Source: Isoetes taiwanensis
Taxonomy: Eukaryota > Streptophyta > Lycopodiopsida > Isoetales > Isoetaceae
Direction of reading: 5' to 3'
Length of the DNA stretch: 64,000 nt
NCBI GenBank assembly: GCA_021234155.1
Contig: JAJEKV010000005.1
Location: forward strand, 14,813,468-14,877,467
Part shown: piece by piece, positions 23,590 to 35,151 of the stretch
Position numbering within the stretch: position 1 is the first letter of the stretch
How the letters are laid out: each line of letters begins with the position of its first letter
Program-made: the position numbers and the translations under genes
The notes under the pieces: model-generated
Seen by the model: the letters and a program-made list of their open reading frames with translations, nothing else
What the model was told of the DNA's origin: nothing
Database searches by the model: none

Positions 23590-25118
23590 TATGGCGTCCC
23601 CTACTCGTATCACGGTGCACTCAGGTATACAAGCGAGTTCTTCCCCCACACCAGCTCCATCGCGTCTGGGGCCCTCCACATATCCTTTGCACCCGTAGCG
23701 AGTCTCGATTGGGGAGAGTGAAGGTGTCATTCTACCCCGTCTCCCTCGGGGCCTACCTAGGCTGCGGGCGTAAACATACATGTCGTTAGCACATACATCA
23801 ACATCCTGTGACCATCTCGAAGGATGGTCCCCTCATATCTGCATAGACAAAGATCGGCCACATCACATAGGGGGATCCTACCCAAGGCTCGGACTCAAAG
23901 GATGGGCCGGCTTGGGTCTCGGACCGTTCGTTGCGGGCCGAAATTCATGGCAATGGATTTGGGCTGGCATAAGAACATGGCATAGGGTTATCCACTCCAT
24001 CCGCCCCTCCTGTGCACACTTTGCGAGTAAGGCTGAAAAGTGTTGGGACTGGCCTTAGCCCATGGGATGCATAGCGAAGGGGCTATTCACTGGGTCTCAT
24101 CCTCCCGGTTCGATGGGGCGGGGTAGGGATCACTCCCTCAGGAGATCTACATGCTAACTCAAGGTGACTAGAGGGGCCTTTGCCCGTATTCGGTGAACCC
24201 AGCTGGAAAGTGTACACCACTTCGCGGTTATGAGCCCATGCCTTACCGCACTTTCGGTGGTAAGCCATTTAGACCTAGTCACAATGATCCCGGTAGGCTT
24301 TACACACCAGGGGGATGGTTCAAGAGTCGGGACATGAACCTCCTTTTTAGCGGTCGGCCCCTTCACCCACAACCACGTTGTGGCTCTTGTACCAGGCGAA
24401 TCTACGGTGTGCTAGAGAGGCTACTCTAGGAGCATCAACTACAAGCTTTGGGGCCTCTACCCCCTTCCCAATACAAGGAGTTCAGAAATACATCATCCAA
24501 ATATATCACAGGAAGAACTAAAGAACTAGATCCAATCATAGAGTTAGGTTCTTTGGTTAGTGTCGAGATCTAAGATCTAGATAACTACTATGGGCAATTT
24601 AATAGTCTAAACCCTCACGATTCTATGACTAGAAGGCGGTTTAAGCTATTAAATTGACCAAACTCTGATCCTTGAGTGGCTCCTCGACTGAGTTCAACCA
24701 TCTCTTTGGTGATCGGTCCGAGGCCCGATGGCATAATTAAGCAGGGTCGGGGGCGGTTTTGGCTCTGAGGGCAGCCAAAGCCCGAGCTCTAAAACCCTAA
24801 GGACGAAAAACTAGCAAGCTAGGGTTTCCTACCCTAAATAGACATGGGGTTTAGGCTAGGGTTTCCAATTACCCAATTTGGCATGTGGGATAATTGGAAG
24901 GCCCCCTGCCTTTAGTGGCTAGGTGGCAAAATATGCCAACATGGAAGGTGTGCCCTCATTAATGTGCACATGTGCACATTAATAATATATGAACACTCTA
25001 GCAAAGTTGCCCCTAGGGCTACTTACGGCTATCCGTTGGCGTACCGTCAATCGGGGTGGCGTGTCTGGCGTGGCGTGGCATTACAATGCGTCTGGGGGCG
25101 TATCTTTGTCTTTGAACG
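23590..25118 (-). repeat. element A, 5' LTR
   Basis: It is collinear with 12129-13658. On the plus strand it starts about ATGGCGTCCCCTACTCG and ends TTTGAACGTC, having lost the last bases (ACA) of the expected end. As the 5' LTR of a minus-strand element it would drive transcription towards lower coordinates, antisense to SMU1. Confidence 0.85.
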
Positions 25119-25692
25119 TCCGGCGGCCCATTTGGGCGGGACCTCCATAGCCCATTGCTCTTTAATGAAGTGGGCTGCTGCGGTTATCTAGCGAAGTTTA
25201 CCATTCCATTTGAATGCGGAACCGTGGAGCTCCCACATCCGTCTCGGATTTGCTCCAAAGGTGGTGCGGTCGAGCTTAAAGCTGCCGTTTTGGCTTGCGA
25301 TTGAATGCTCATGTGGGTTTGTGTTCTTGATCCCTCTTGCCATAGCTGGTTTATGCTCCATGGAGCGATTTTTGAAGACCCAACTTTGCCATAGCGTTCT
25401 TGCTCCCTCTGCCTACGCCGCATAGTCGTTCTTGCTCTTGCCTGCCTACGCCATAGCATCATCCGCCATCGCCCAAATGCAAAGCCCCAAATGCATAGAA
25501 AGGCATCGGCCATCGCCGCCCGGAAAAATGGCCCGCCGAAAAATAAATTAAATGCGTAATTAAGCCCCGGTGTATTACGTTTGATAATTTCGTGATCGGG
25601 ATCCATGGGAAAATTTTCTGGCCCGTAGCCGCAAATGCTGGCCGCCTACGAAAAATATCCGGGCGGAATCCTCCGTCGAAAAATTATCTAAT
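25119..25692. other. SMU1 intron 1, right part
   Basis: Between element A and SMU1 exon 2 no gene is recognised. The sequence has several copies of CTACGCC(A/G)CATAG and GCCATAGC words and starts with a copy of GGCGGGACCTCCAT, also found left of element A. Confidence 0.45.
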
Positions 25693-26540
25693 ACATAAAC
25701 AACGGACATTTGGGATGCGATATTACCACAAGTTGCGGCTCAAGCTTCCTAGAAAGAAATTTGGAGGGACTGTATGGCGGATTGTCTTTGGAAATGATAG
25801 AACTAGGTGAGATGGACCGGCAAAGGGCAATTTTACGTAAACCACGAGGCCATGGGGTATATGAAGCAAGACCAACTGGCGGTACTTGGGCCTTGAAAAT
25901 ATTCTTGCTCGAACATATTTTGATCCCGTGAGGCTTATCAAGGATCATCTAAGGAGAAAGCCTTGAGAACCTGATTTCCCCAAGCCATTTCTATGGAACT
26001 AGCAGTCGTACCACCGTCCAGGTTAATGGCATTAATTGGGCAAGCTTTAAAATGGCAGCAGCATCAAAGGAATTTTGCCTCTGGGGCGCAGTTCGATTTA
26101 TTTAAAGGTGCAGCTTCCCTCAAATCCGATGAAGAGGAGGCTTACCCGACAACCCTCCAGCATTCGATAAAATTTGGGAAGCAAAGTCACCCGAAATGTG
26201 CGCGCTTTTCTCCCGATGGTCAATACTTAGTGTCATCTTCTGTTGATGGCTTTATAGAGGTGTGGGATTTCCTCAGTGGAAAGCTGAAGAAGGATTTGCA
26301 ATACCAAGCAAATGATGCATTTATGATGCACGATGATGCTGTGTTATGCATTGCTTTTAGCAGAGATGCAGAAATGCTTGCATCTGGGTCTCACGATGGG
26401 AAGATTAAGGTATGGAGAATCTGATTTGGGCAATGCGTAAGAAGGTTTGAGAAGGCACATCGCCAAAGGTGTAACAAGTATTTTTATTCTCTAGCGATAG
26501 CGATCAAATATTGAGCACATCATATGGCGGCCTTTGCCCG
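25693..26540 (+). pseudogene. SMU1: SMU1 homologue, exon block 2 (CTLH end and first WD40 repeats)
   Basis: Near 25693 the sequence ATAAACAACGG...GGGATGCGATATTACCACAA encodes the expected INNG-WDAILPQVA. It continues, with frame shifts, as KLPRKK, LEMIELGEMDRQRAIL and ARTYFDP. A clean open frame then runs from 25993 to 26424: [80 protein letters not shown] and DGKIKVWRI. These are the linker and first two WD40 blades of SMU1. A stop then appears, but the frame resumes as GQCVRRFEKAH, GVTSIF and LSTSY up to about 26540. The 144-codon clean frame suggests recent or partial constraint. Confidence 0.88.
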
Positions 26541-26547
26541 GTTACCG

Positions 26548-26703
26548 CACTACAAAATGAAGCCACATTACGGCGTCTATTACGGCGTCCAAAGCGAAGC
26601 CACCCCAATCGCCGTCGTCAAGCGGCGTTGTCGTCGTTCTCGGCGATTTGGCGTCGTTCAGCGACCTCTAGGCGTCGTTGAAGGTCGACTATCCCTTGTA
26701 GTG
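26548..26703. mobile_element. short insertion with CACTACAA...TTGTAGTG ends (MITE-like)
   Basis: A 156-base GC-rich block begins CACTACAA and ends TTGTAGTG, a perfect 8-base inverted terminal repeat like the ends of CACTA-type DNA transposons. Inside, GGCGTC(T/G) words recur five or more times. It falls in the SMU1 coding sequence between the codons for LSTSY and those for GLKYGKMLKEFRGH. A short intron (GTTACC...TTGTAG) would cover almost the same bases, so the element may itself serve as, or lie in, an intron. No transposase is encoded. Confidence 0.6.
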
Positions 26704-26890
26704 ACGGCCTAAAATATGGGAAAATGCTGAAGGAGTTTCGAGGGCACTCATCTTATGTGAGCGATCTTTGTGTTTACAAGCGAAGGAGGCGGGTTGTCCT
26801 TTGCTTCAAGTGATGGCTCGGTAAAGGTTTGGGATCTCAAAAAGCCGGTGTGTCGCACATTCAAGCCTCAACTCCCGCCGGGGCGGGGGT
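26704..26890 (+). pseudogene. SMU1: SMU1 homologue, exon block 3 (middle WD40 repeats)
   Basis: Pieces in changing frames give GLKYGKMLKEFRGHSSYVSD, then FASSDGSVKVWDLKKP, then CRTFKPQLPPGRG. These match the SMU1 blades that read KLLKEFRGHTSYV and VKVWDLKT in plant homologues. At least three frame changes occur. The next expected segment (SVNSVHLFPKN-like) is found 5 kb further on, so a long intron starts near 26890. Confidence 0.8.
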
Positions 26891-27769
26891 TCACCTCTAT
26901 GTAAAGGGGATATGGCATGTAATGCGTTCCGGTCGGGAGAAACCCCTCGGTATCTCGGCTCGCCCCCACGAAACCCCTATGTATCTGATCGGTGTTGGTG
27001 AAAAATAATACGATTCCATACTTTTTCGCCTAGTCAATCCCCATTGACCCTACCCTTAGCTTAGTATTTTTCGTCAATATATCACTAATGTAGCCTACCC
27101 TCTACCTTACATTTACATTCAACCTCCAAATTTTGCAAGCTCCACAAGGTTGGTTGCATACCAATGCTAAATTCATATTAGTTGAACTTGATTTCAGCCA
27201 AATTGCACATCACGGGATTTCTTTTTTGTGCTGTAGAGTGGTTGCATAGGACTAGAAGAATTTGTAGAGCTCCTTGACATGAAGGCTAAGAACTCCAAAA
27301 GCGCTTACTCCAAAACTAGCACTCACTAGAGTTTGAGATTATGCATCTGGCGTTACCCGGGCCCAACACACTAATCACGGTATTCAATATGAGCAAGTAT
27401 CAAATTAAGAATCCCGGCAATCTTTATTGGGATATGGTGAAGAAGATTGTTCTCTCAAATCTTAAACAATATACTAACCAATTATCGATCTTTGAGATGC
27501 GGTTATTAGATAGTTAATTAAATCAAAGCAAGGATGCTACACCATAGGGACTGATGAAGAGGATTGATGTCTCAAATCCCAAAAAGCGCTTTTTTTTGGC
27601 ACGCTATAAGCGAGCCCTCACGAATGCCAAAGAAAATAAATCAATCAAGGTTTGTAGACTAGAATTATTATAAAGAGTTAATTCAGCAACAAGAGCTTAT
27701 ATCAAGGAACTATAAGTGTGCCTTGGTTTTCAAGTCTTAACAATTGTAACAAAGAATCCATAAAGACAA

Positions 27770-28730
27770 TCATGCAATGATTCGGTCATTACCTTCTTCA
27801 AGTTTTTGTAAAACATACACCAAAATCTCAACCTCTATTACATTTTGTTTGCTATGCCCTTCATCCTCCATCTCAACACCATTAATAGTATTGATAAATT
27901 TATATGGTCCATACATGAGTGGTGAAAAATATTATTTTTTTTCCACGTTTGGTCCATTTTGCGAGTTCACCATTGTAGAAGCTGGGTATTTGGAAATGTG
28001 CATATAGAAGGATGCATTACATGCTTTGGGTATTTGCTTACGGTGATAGGATGTTCGGCATTTGTAATCTACGGAAAAGGCTCCTATCATATCCATGATC
28101 CGGGCTACTGTCCCATCAAATAGAAACTTTGAAATCAATAATATTGCACTACAAAGAAAAGATTTTCCTTACATTACTAATTATAGTAGCTGGTAGTGAT
28201 GGTGATCACCAACAAGCACAAAGGCTGCTTTATCTGATTAGGCCCATAACAATTGCCGTCTCTGCCTCCACAAGTTGAGAAGCCTCGTCAATGGCGCAAC
28301 ACAAAATGGCAAAGATTCTGTACAATCAGATGCGAGGAAGATGACCTTTGTGCGAGAACACCACTTGAAGCTTTGATTTACAAGTTGCTCCTCCAACCAT
28401 GGCTGTTAAAGGCGATTGCAAGTTGGAAAACTCACAAAATTCAGGTTTTCTTGCAACAATCGACAAGTTTATATAACTTCGTGACAAGTCCATATAACTT
28501 TCGGGTGAAGCTGACCCATTCATAACAAAATGCCCACCAACTTTGGGGATTAACTTGAACCATGATCTTTTGGCTGAATCAGACACATTCTCCATCATTA
28601 GATGACTAATAGGCGATAATATATTTCTAGTTGATAGTATAGAGGTGGATTTTAGGAATTTGCTTGGCGGTCGAGCAAGCAATCTCCACGACTTCCACCG
28701 GTTGTGAATGTTAGCAGCGACACGCAAATG
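27770..28730 (-). pseudogene. SEN1-type superfamily 1 helicase relic
   Basis: On the minus strand, pieces read VVFSHKG (expected place of the VFSTLSSS-type segment), AIDEASQLVEAETAIVMGLI (helicase motif II, DEAS), then ALLVGDHHQLPATIIS in shifted frames (motif III), then YDRSLFRRLQ, MHPSICTFPN (motif IV region) and FYNGEL. It ends with MYGPYKFINTINGVEMED and VLQKLEEG. This order is that of SEN1/senataxin-type and MAGATAMA3-type plant helicases, which act on RNA and RNA-DNA hybrids. Stops and shifts are frequent and the Walker A region was not found, so it is a partial relic. It lies antisense in the last long intron of SMU1. Confidence 0.8.
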
Positions 28731-31700
28731 ATAATATGAACTTTAATGACATTCCATATAAATAATCACAATCGCATGCGAGAACTAGAACTAGGAGCTT
28801 ACCTTTACGAAACCTTTAGGAAATGCATTTTTATCTGACCCACAACATGGGTAAAGGTCTATATGAATTTAATAAGGCCGTGAGCTGGCAACATATTTTA
28901 CAAACACAACGAAAAGCAAAATTGCATGCTATCCTTTATTCCCATCGGCGTGCTAGAAAGACCCTTAGGAACAAACATGGCCTTACCATCATGCATCGAA
29001 CAATCTTGACAATAGCATAACATGATCATTATCTATTGTCATTTCATAAACTTTGTAGAAGAACATAGATTTGATTCTTGAATCATGGACAATAAAAAGA
29101 ACTATTTGCAAATTTTATCTTATATAGCGAAACAAATTAAGATACACTGCATGAAAATGTGCGATATAAAATATCCGACAACACAAGAGAACATATTTGG
29201 AAAAAGTGGACTAGAGATAATATAAATTTTGGAAGAATCAGTACATTTTTGCTTGGCACATGAAAACATAATGACACCACATCTGTGATAATAAGCAATT
29301 TTCCAAATAAAATCGGGACTTTTAAATGCCATCAACAATGGCAATGTTTATCATGTATTTCAAATGGCATTTGTAACTAGCCACATTATGTAGCCAATAA
29401 AATACCATGATGATGTGTACAAACTTTCTAAATAAAGGAAATACTATTTCCTATTGGGACCTAAGTTTGCTTTGAAAACCAATATATAGAGGTCTTTAGG
29501 CTGAGGCAATACTCTACTATTGAACCTTATTAACAATTATATATTTAGAATAAAAGTACCATTAATAAAGCCGGCCAACAATAAAAAGCCTGCTTTGTTA
29601 AGTTCACAATAAAGGCCATATTATTTTTTAGCCATATTCCTATTGTTATTTTTCGCAATAGAAGCGGATTATTTTTATTCATAGCAAATCTGAGATGAAG
29701 CATTGCTAATTCTACTATAAACTAAATCGAGATGAAGTAATGTTTTCCCATCGCATTGACAAGCCAATCAACATATCAAACCTGTTTATTGGCGCTCCTA
29801 TAGCCATTGTTTTGCGTTTGATCACAAGCTCCGGCTATATTTCTTATGTCAACAAAGCGCATTTCCATTTGAAGGCGAAACTTGATATCATGTACTAGCA
29901 TCGTGATATGCAAATCCAAGATAAAGCTGTGATATTTAAGCTATTTTAGGTGGAAGGCCTAATGTGTCCTATAGGATTTTCTTGGTTGTCCTATAGGATA
30001 CACCACTCAAATCCTCCACCACCCACTTTAATTGGTCATGTCCATAACATTATAAAGTGGACATTCTCCTGATTAACGGCGGGCATGCAATTATCCTCTA
30101 GATGTAGAGTCCCTTCCGATAACTTATTAAACCACGAGACAATACCCCCTTTTTCGGATGGGGTGGTGGCAATCGGTTGAAGATTTAGATCCCTCGGCCG
30201 AATCTTCCAAATTATTTCTCACCACGACATACAAAGTATCCCTGTCGAGAAACTATTTTACACCGCGAGAATCGCCTTCATTACGCACCCACCACGCCAA
30301 TAATCAAAGGGATACGAACCTCCCCAAATAAATCTGCAAGTTTTCTAGCGTTTCCCGAGGGGAAAAAGACTAACCTAATGATATTGATGATTAAGAAGAG
30401 TCTCCTAAGCTGGTTTGATTGACAAAGGGATGCTAATTATCCTTAAATGGCAGCAGGCTGCAATCGCCCTTATCGATTATACAAGATTATGCAATATGGT
30501 TTGTGACCTCAACTAATATCGGCATTTGGCCCGATATTTGAGTATGTACATAAATACCATCGAGACACTAATTTGAAGGTTGTGCATAATCTTAAAAGCA
30601 TAACAAAAAGGAGTAAATGCATACCACAAGAACTTGTTTAGGACTAAGGCCCACTTTGTACATATAGAATTGAGCATTTCTTATTTGTAAATAAGCTAGT
30701 CGGGGGTAAGCACCGATTATATGATGAGCTAGAAAATCACCTAAAGAGATAAATATCTCACATATGCACCTCGATTAACCCGCCCGAGTCTTGCATTCTC
30801 CTTCATAGATTGGATAAATTTCAAATCCTCGAAAGGAAAGTTTCCCAATTGGTCCAACAACATCCTCAAATCATCCTACATTACGTGTGCTAAGAGAGCT
30901 TGCGAGGCCGCGCTCCTATAAACACACATGAGGGAGGCCCCAAATCGACTAGAAATGGGTACAAAATAATCTAATTTTGGAAAGACTGCGCGCAATATAA
31001 TAATAATCAATTTTGGAGCCAAAACATATTGAAATGCAACTACCTAAGTTCAAAGAAGATCAAACTGTAAATCTGCAATTTGGTGAACCCGGGCATGGCA
31101 TGCAAACCACTCCCATCCTTAGGAGGCAATGTTGTTGGAACACTCCCAAGTTTTGCTGCTCTCCGCCGGTGCCAATGACCATTTTCTTACGCATAATTAC
31201 GTCCATATACTTGACGGGATGCTATCACCCTTGCCCATAATCTCCTCCAACTCCTGCTTCTTTGCTAACCCGGTGCCTCATATTAACTTGTTTCCCACTA
31301 TCAATTTTCTCCTTGAGACCTACAACATCTTTAAGCCCTAACCTATCCAAAACCTCGGTTGCATCGCCTTAAAAATATCAACATTCTTACGCTCCATGCT
31401 ATACCCATGAACCACATTACTCCGGTCCCTTGCGGCTCATCAAGACCTATGTTTCCATTTTTTGTGTAAGGTTTTGGACTTTGTGGAATTATGGAAGCTC
31501 CCATATATCGTAGATGATTCCACAATTAAGAAACTAGATGATGATAAATCGGCTACATAGCATCTTACATGTGTCAAAGTCTTGAGTTCGACTTATAACC
31601 ACGGTGCAAAATCGAAGAAAAGATTATATCGCTAAAACCGAAAGAAAGAAAAAAGAAAGATGCATATGAAAAGGAAGACTATGCCATTAGTTCAACATTT

Positions 31701-31924
31701 TTAAAAGGCCATTCCGTTCATACCCCCAACAAAATGGCAACCGACCAAAGCATCTAACCCCTTAGCGTATTCTAGCGCATACCTACCGCAGCGGGGAAAA
31801 CCCTCCTCAAACCGTGGAAATACAGCTCCTCCGGTAGCCAAAAGCGTGGGAGACACCTTAAGTATCGTGCTTCAAAAGCATAAAAAAAAACCCTTCGCCA
31901 TGCGCACATGTTTTATGCGGGGAA
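28731..31924. other. rest of SMU1 long intron
   Basis: No gene or transposon end is recognised in these 3.2 kb. It is moderately AT-rich with scattered short open frames of 60-75 codons. It may contain the decayed N-terminal part of the helicase relic, but I could not identify any motif. Confidence 0.4.
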
Positions 31925-32306
31925 AAAGGTGAACCCCGGGCCGGGGGAGGAGATCGGTTTGTAAATTGATTGCATTTATAAGCCCCAAAATGTGGAGCAT
32001 GTTATTATGCGTAACACATCATCTTCTATTTATGTCATGACTGCATGGCGGGGTAGTTACAAGTTTTTTCTTACGGCAAGAAGAGAGGTGGAGATTTTTT
32101 GTTTGCATGTGTTTCTCCTAAAGGGAATGGATATCTTGTGTTGGGGAAGGCAGAAACATATATTGCTTTAGTAATCAAACAGGAAAGCTTGAGCATCTTA
32201 TCAAAAGGGGCATGAGAGGGACATTATTGGGATAAGCCACCATCCACATCTAAACTTGCTAGTTACTTATAGTGACGATAGTACAATGAAGTTATGGAAG
32301 CCATAA
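31925..32306 (+). pseudogene. SMU1: SMU1 homologue, last exon (final WD40 repeats)
   Basis: Shifting frames read [53 protein letters not shown], then [20 protein letters not shown], and finally MKLWKP before TAA (32304-32306). Plant SMU1 ends in exactly this way (SSIYIMT, GGDFVAACVSPKG, YCFSYQSGKLEHLM, HHPH, MKLWKP). The terminal 23 codons are open. Four or more small shifts occur upstream of them, some in T or G runs. Together with exon 1, every part of the protein is present in order, with introns, so this is a displaced native locus rather than a processed copy. Confidence 0.85.
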
Positions 32307-33600
32307 AATATCAAGACAATTCCTGATTTTTGGTTTGTAGTGAATTGAATATGAATGTTAAAGTTCATAGTCCCTTATCGGCTTTGGTTACATTTGAAAA
32401 AGTTTGTGATGTGCAATTGGAATATTTTTCTCGGCGGTATGGTTTTGTGAAGGGATGTTGTTTTTTAAGGTGGTGTTTTTTAACGTAGTGTTTTATTGAG
32501 ATGTGGTTTTTTATGGTTTTCTAAGAAACTATGTATGACCAAGTTGTCCACATGCCATTACTGCCACAAAATGGCGGCATAAAAGAGATGTATGCATGCT
32601 TGACACATTCACTATGAAGAACCAAAGATAGACACTGGTTTGGCATCACATGTGTTAGCGAAGTTGCCTATATTAGGAAGGCAGCGTGCCTTTATAAAAA
32701 GGCAACTTGAGCTCCTTTTATCTTTCACCTTTTTCCTTGTTTGTATGCCACATTTTGACTAGGACATTCATCCCTAGTTCTCAAACTATTGAATGAATGC
32801 TTGGTAGATAGTTTTTTGGGTTGCTTGTAGGGCAATCCCTGGGAATTCATACCCTGATGGGACCTCCCCCAACTACTGTACATAGTTGAAGTAGGTCCTT
32901 CCCCCGCAAACTTAATAATGACTTGGCCAATTTTACAACAAAGCATTGAACGTGACTTTGGGCATGGCGGTGTAAGTAGTGCCGGAGGATCTTGCCCTAA
33001 TGCAAAAGGATTAGCGCGCATACTAGGAAGGATTGCTTTGTAGAGCTACAATACAATACTTCTAAGAAAGGACATTGGTAGTTATCTAAATAACATCCTT
33101 AGAGGAGGCACTATAATTCGCACCTGCATCACACTCCAAAGAGATGCCAACATTTGATTGGATCTCCACCAAACATTTGACGTAAGAAACTATAGAATTA
33201 ATCTCAAATTGAAGAACATCATATCTCATTAATAGAAAGCTTGGGTGCAGAGATGCATACACAAAAAGAGGCAAGGTAGGAGCATGTTAGTGTATACTAC
33301 CTTCGGCACGTCCCAGCCCTGGGTACTTAACAAGTGGGTACTTCTTTTTCAATTCAAAATTTGGAAATACAAATCAAGAACACGTTATTGCTCAACTTAA
33401 GATCAAGGCATTAATGTTAGAAACCTTATGAAGCCCTCAAAGTACCCAGTGAGGTTGTAAAACCACCTTGGAAAATAGTTTGCAGTTGTGCATCAACTCG
33501 TCATACTCATCTATGGTATGAATACATTGAAATCGAAGTTCTAATTTTGCTTCCAATTTTGATTGTGTTTTTTTCCCTTGAAGGACTTGGGTAATTTATT
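32307..33600. other. unassigned, downstream of SMU1
   Basis: The first part should hold the SMU1 3' untranslated region. A run of TGGTTTTTTA/GTGTTTTTTA words lies at 32460-32520. No other feature is supported. The 98-codon frame at 32725-33021 (minus) resembles nothing I know. Confidence 0.4.
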
Positions 33601-33775
33601 TATCATATACTCAAATCTATTACAATACATGTAACACAATCCAATCCAAGGAGTTGCTCTGTGTTAATTATATATTTTGACCCGTATATGACATTTGGAT
33701 CAATGTCAGAATATATGACCTCAAAACAATGGATTTTAAAGTCCCTACTATTAGATTTATTATGGTTATGCCATG

Positions 33776-34360
33776 CTAAGTTTGTGAAGACCAAAGACCT
33801 TTGTGATTGGGGTCCATAGAAAGAGGCATTCCGAGAAGCTTAAAGGCAACATTGGATTTTAGCACCTCAATTCCAACAATAGTATTACGAGTAGTATCAC
33901 CAATGGTTACACTTTTTTGCAAGTTAAGGTAGACACCAGAAGCATTAAAGAATTGATTGAGAATATCCAAGAAGAAATTCACATTAGAATAATTAGCCTT
34001 GAGAAAACAGAAAGTGTCATCAGCATATTGAAGAATACAGAGATAGTTATCAGAATCAGGCAACTTTAGACACTCAACGTTACCCTATTACCCTCAGTTT
34101 TATGATAAAGCACTACTTTAGTAAGAAGCACAACAACAATTAAAAAGCGATAAGGAGCTAGAAAGCATCCTTGTCTCACACCCCTTTGAAGAGGAAAGAA
34201 ATTTGAAAGGAAGCCATTAATCAGAATTGCATAATTAGCTCTAGAATTGAGACCAATAATTAATTAGCTTAGCTTCAAAGGAAAAGCAATTTTAGTTATA
34301 GCAAAGTCAATGAAGTCCCAGGCTTTTTTTTTAGTCCAATTTAAAAAGAACACATTCTTG
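33776..34360 (-). pseudogene. LINE reverse transcriptase relic
   Basis: On the minus strand KKKAWDFIDFAITKIAFPLK (decayed AYDSVxWxF segment) is followed by FFPLQRGVRQGCFLAPY and then a clean frame with LQYADDTFCFLKANYSNVNF, FNASGVYLNLQKS and FKLLGMPL. YADD is the RT catalytic motif, and the RQG and LLG segments are typical of plant L1-type LINEs. The catalytic aspartates survive, but stops and shifts upstream break the protein. No poly(A) tail or target duplication was found. Confidence 0.85.
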
Positions 34361-35151
34361 GCCACTTATTTTATTCCCAATGTAAACCCTCCATAGCCAA
34401 AATATCATCCTCCAAAATGAATCTCTTAGAAAGAAAGGTTAGGTTGATTCAAATTTATGGTATCTTGCAAGAAAGGCTTGATTCTCAGAGCTGGCACAAA
34501 TTTTATAGGAGGCATTACATAGAGATAGGTCTCCAATCAGAAAAATCAGAGAGAGAGAGAGAGTCACCTTAGAGATGACACCAAATACAAAGGAGTCGGG
34601 GAAGAAAAATGTTCATGGCGACCATAAGAACCTCTCTAAGAGAAAGGTTCTTATAGAGTGCCCGTAACTTCCTTTAATCTATTTTGGAACAATCTCTTGA
34701 TCATTCTATAGTAACCATCATTTAGAAAGTCTATCAAGATCATGCTAGTTTCATGGAAAATTGTACAAAAACTCTACGATCCCTAAATTATAATGACATT
34801 CTATATCTCCTTAAGGTGATTGACAAAGATTGATCCTTTTTGCATCGTACGACTAACTGCATAGGTATATGACATTCTTTACGAGATCTTAAGGAATATA
34901 TACAATACTTTGGGAATATTAATGTGTATAAACATGAAAGATCTACACTCTACATTGTACATACATTCAAATTTATACTCCCCAACTTCATACAGGCCCT
35001 ACGTAGTACAAAGACTTTGTATATATATATCTTTTTATGAGTATTGCTCACACATGGATATCAAGAATTCACCAGCTTCTCCTCCATGTGTACACTCGAA
35101 CAAGAACATTCCCAAGTCGTCAATCATGTCCCATAGGCTAGCAAGGTGGCG
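34361..35151. other. unassigned, between LINE relic and Maf-like gene
   Basis: The part next to 35152 should hold the Maf-like gene's 3' untranslated region. A (GA)n run lies at 34547-34561. Nothing else is supported. Confidence 0.4.

Larger units (their letters stand above)
12129..25118 (-). mobile_element. Ty3/gypsy retrotransposon A (complete, minus strand)
   Basis: Two direct LTRs (12129-13658 and 23590-25118) enclose an interior read on the minus strand. It runs from the primer-binding site next to the right LTR, through ORF1, ORF2 and gag-protease-RT-RNase H-integrase-chromodomain, to the polypurine tract next to the left LTR. It is the same family as element B (41004-54246) in opposite orientation. 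The chromodomain-like end of pol suggests a chromovirus. It sits in intron 1 of the SMU1 homologue, antisense to it. No perfect 5-bp target duplication is seen. Instead GGCGGGACCTCCAT(G/A)GCCCA occurs on both sides, about 35 bases outside the left end and 15 bases outside the right end. Confidence 0.9.

Noticed and set aside
25184-25606. 140-codon minus-strand open frame in SMU1 intron 1
   Set aside because: It has no recognisable domain, lies over GC-rich repeated words and has no splice partners.
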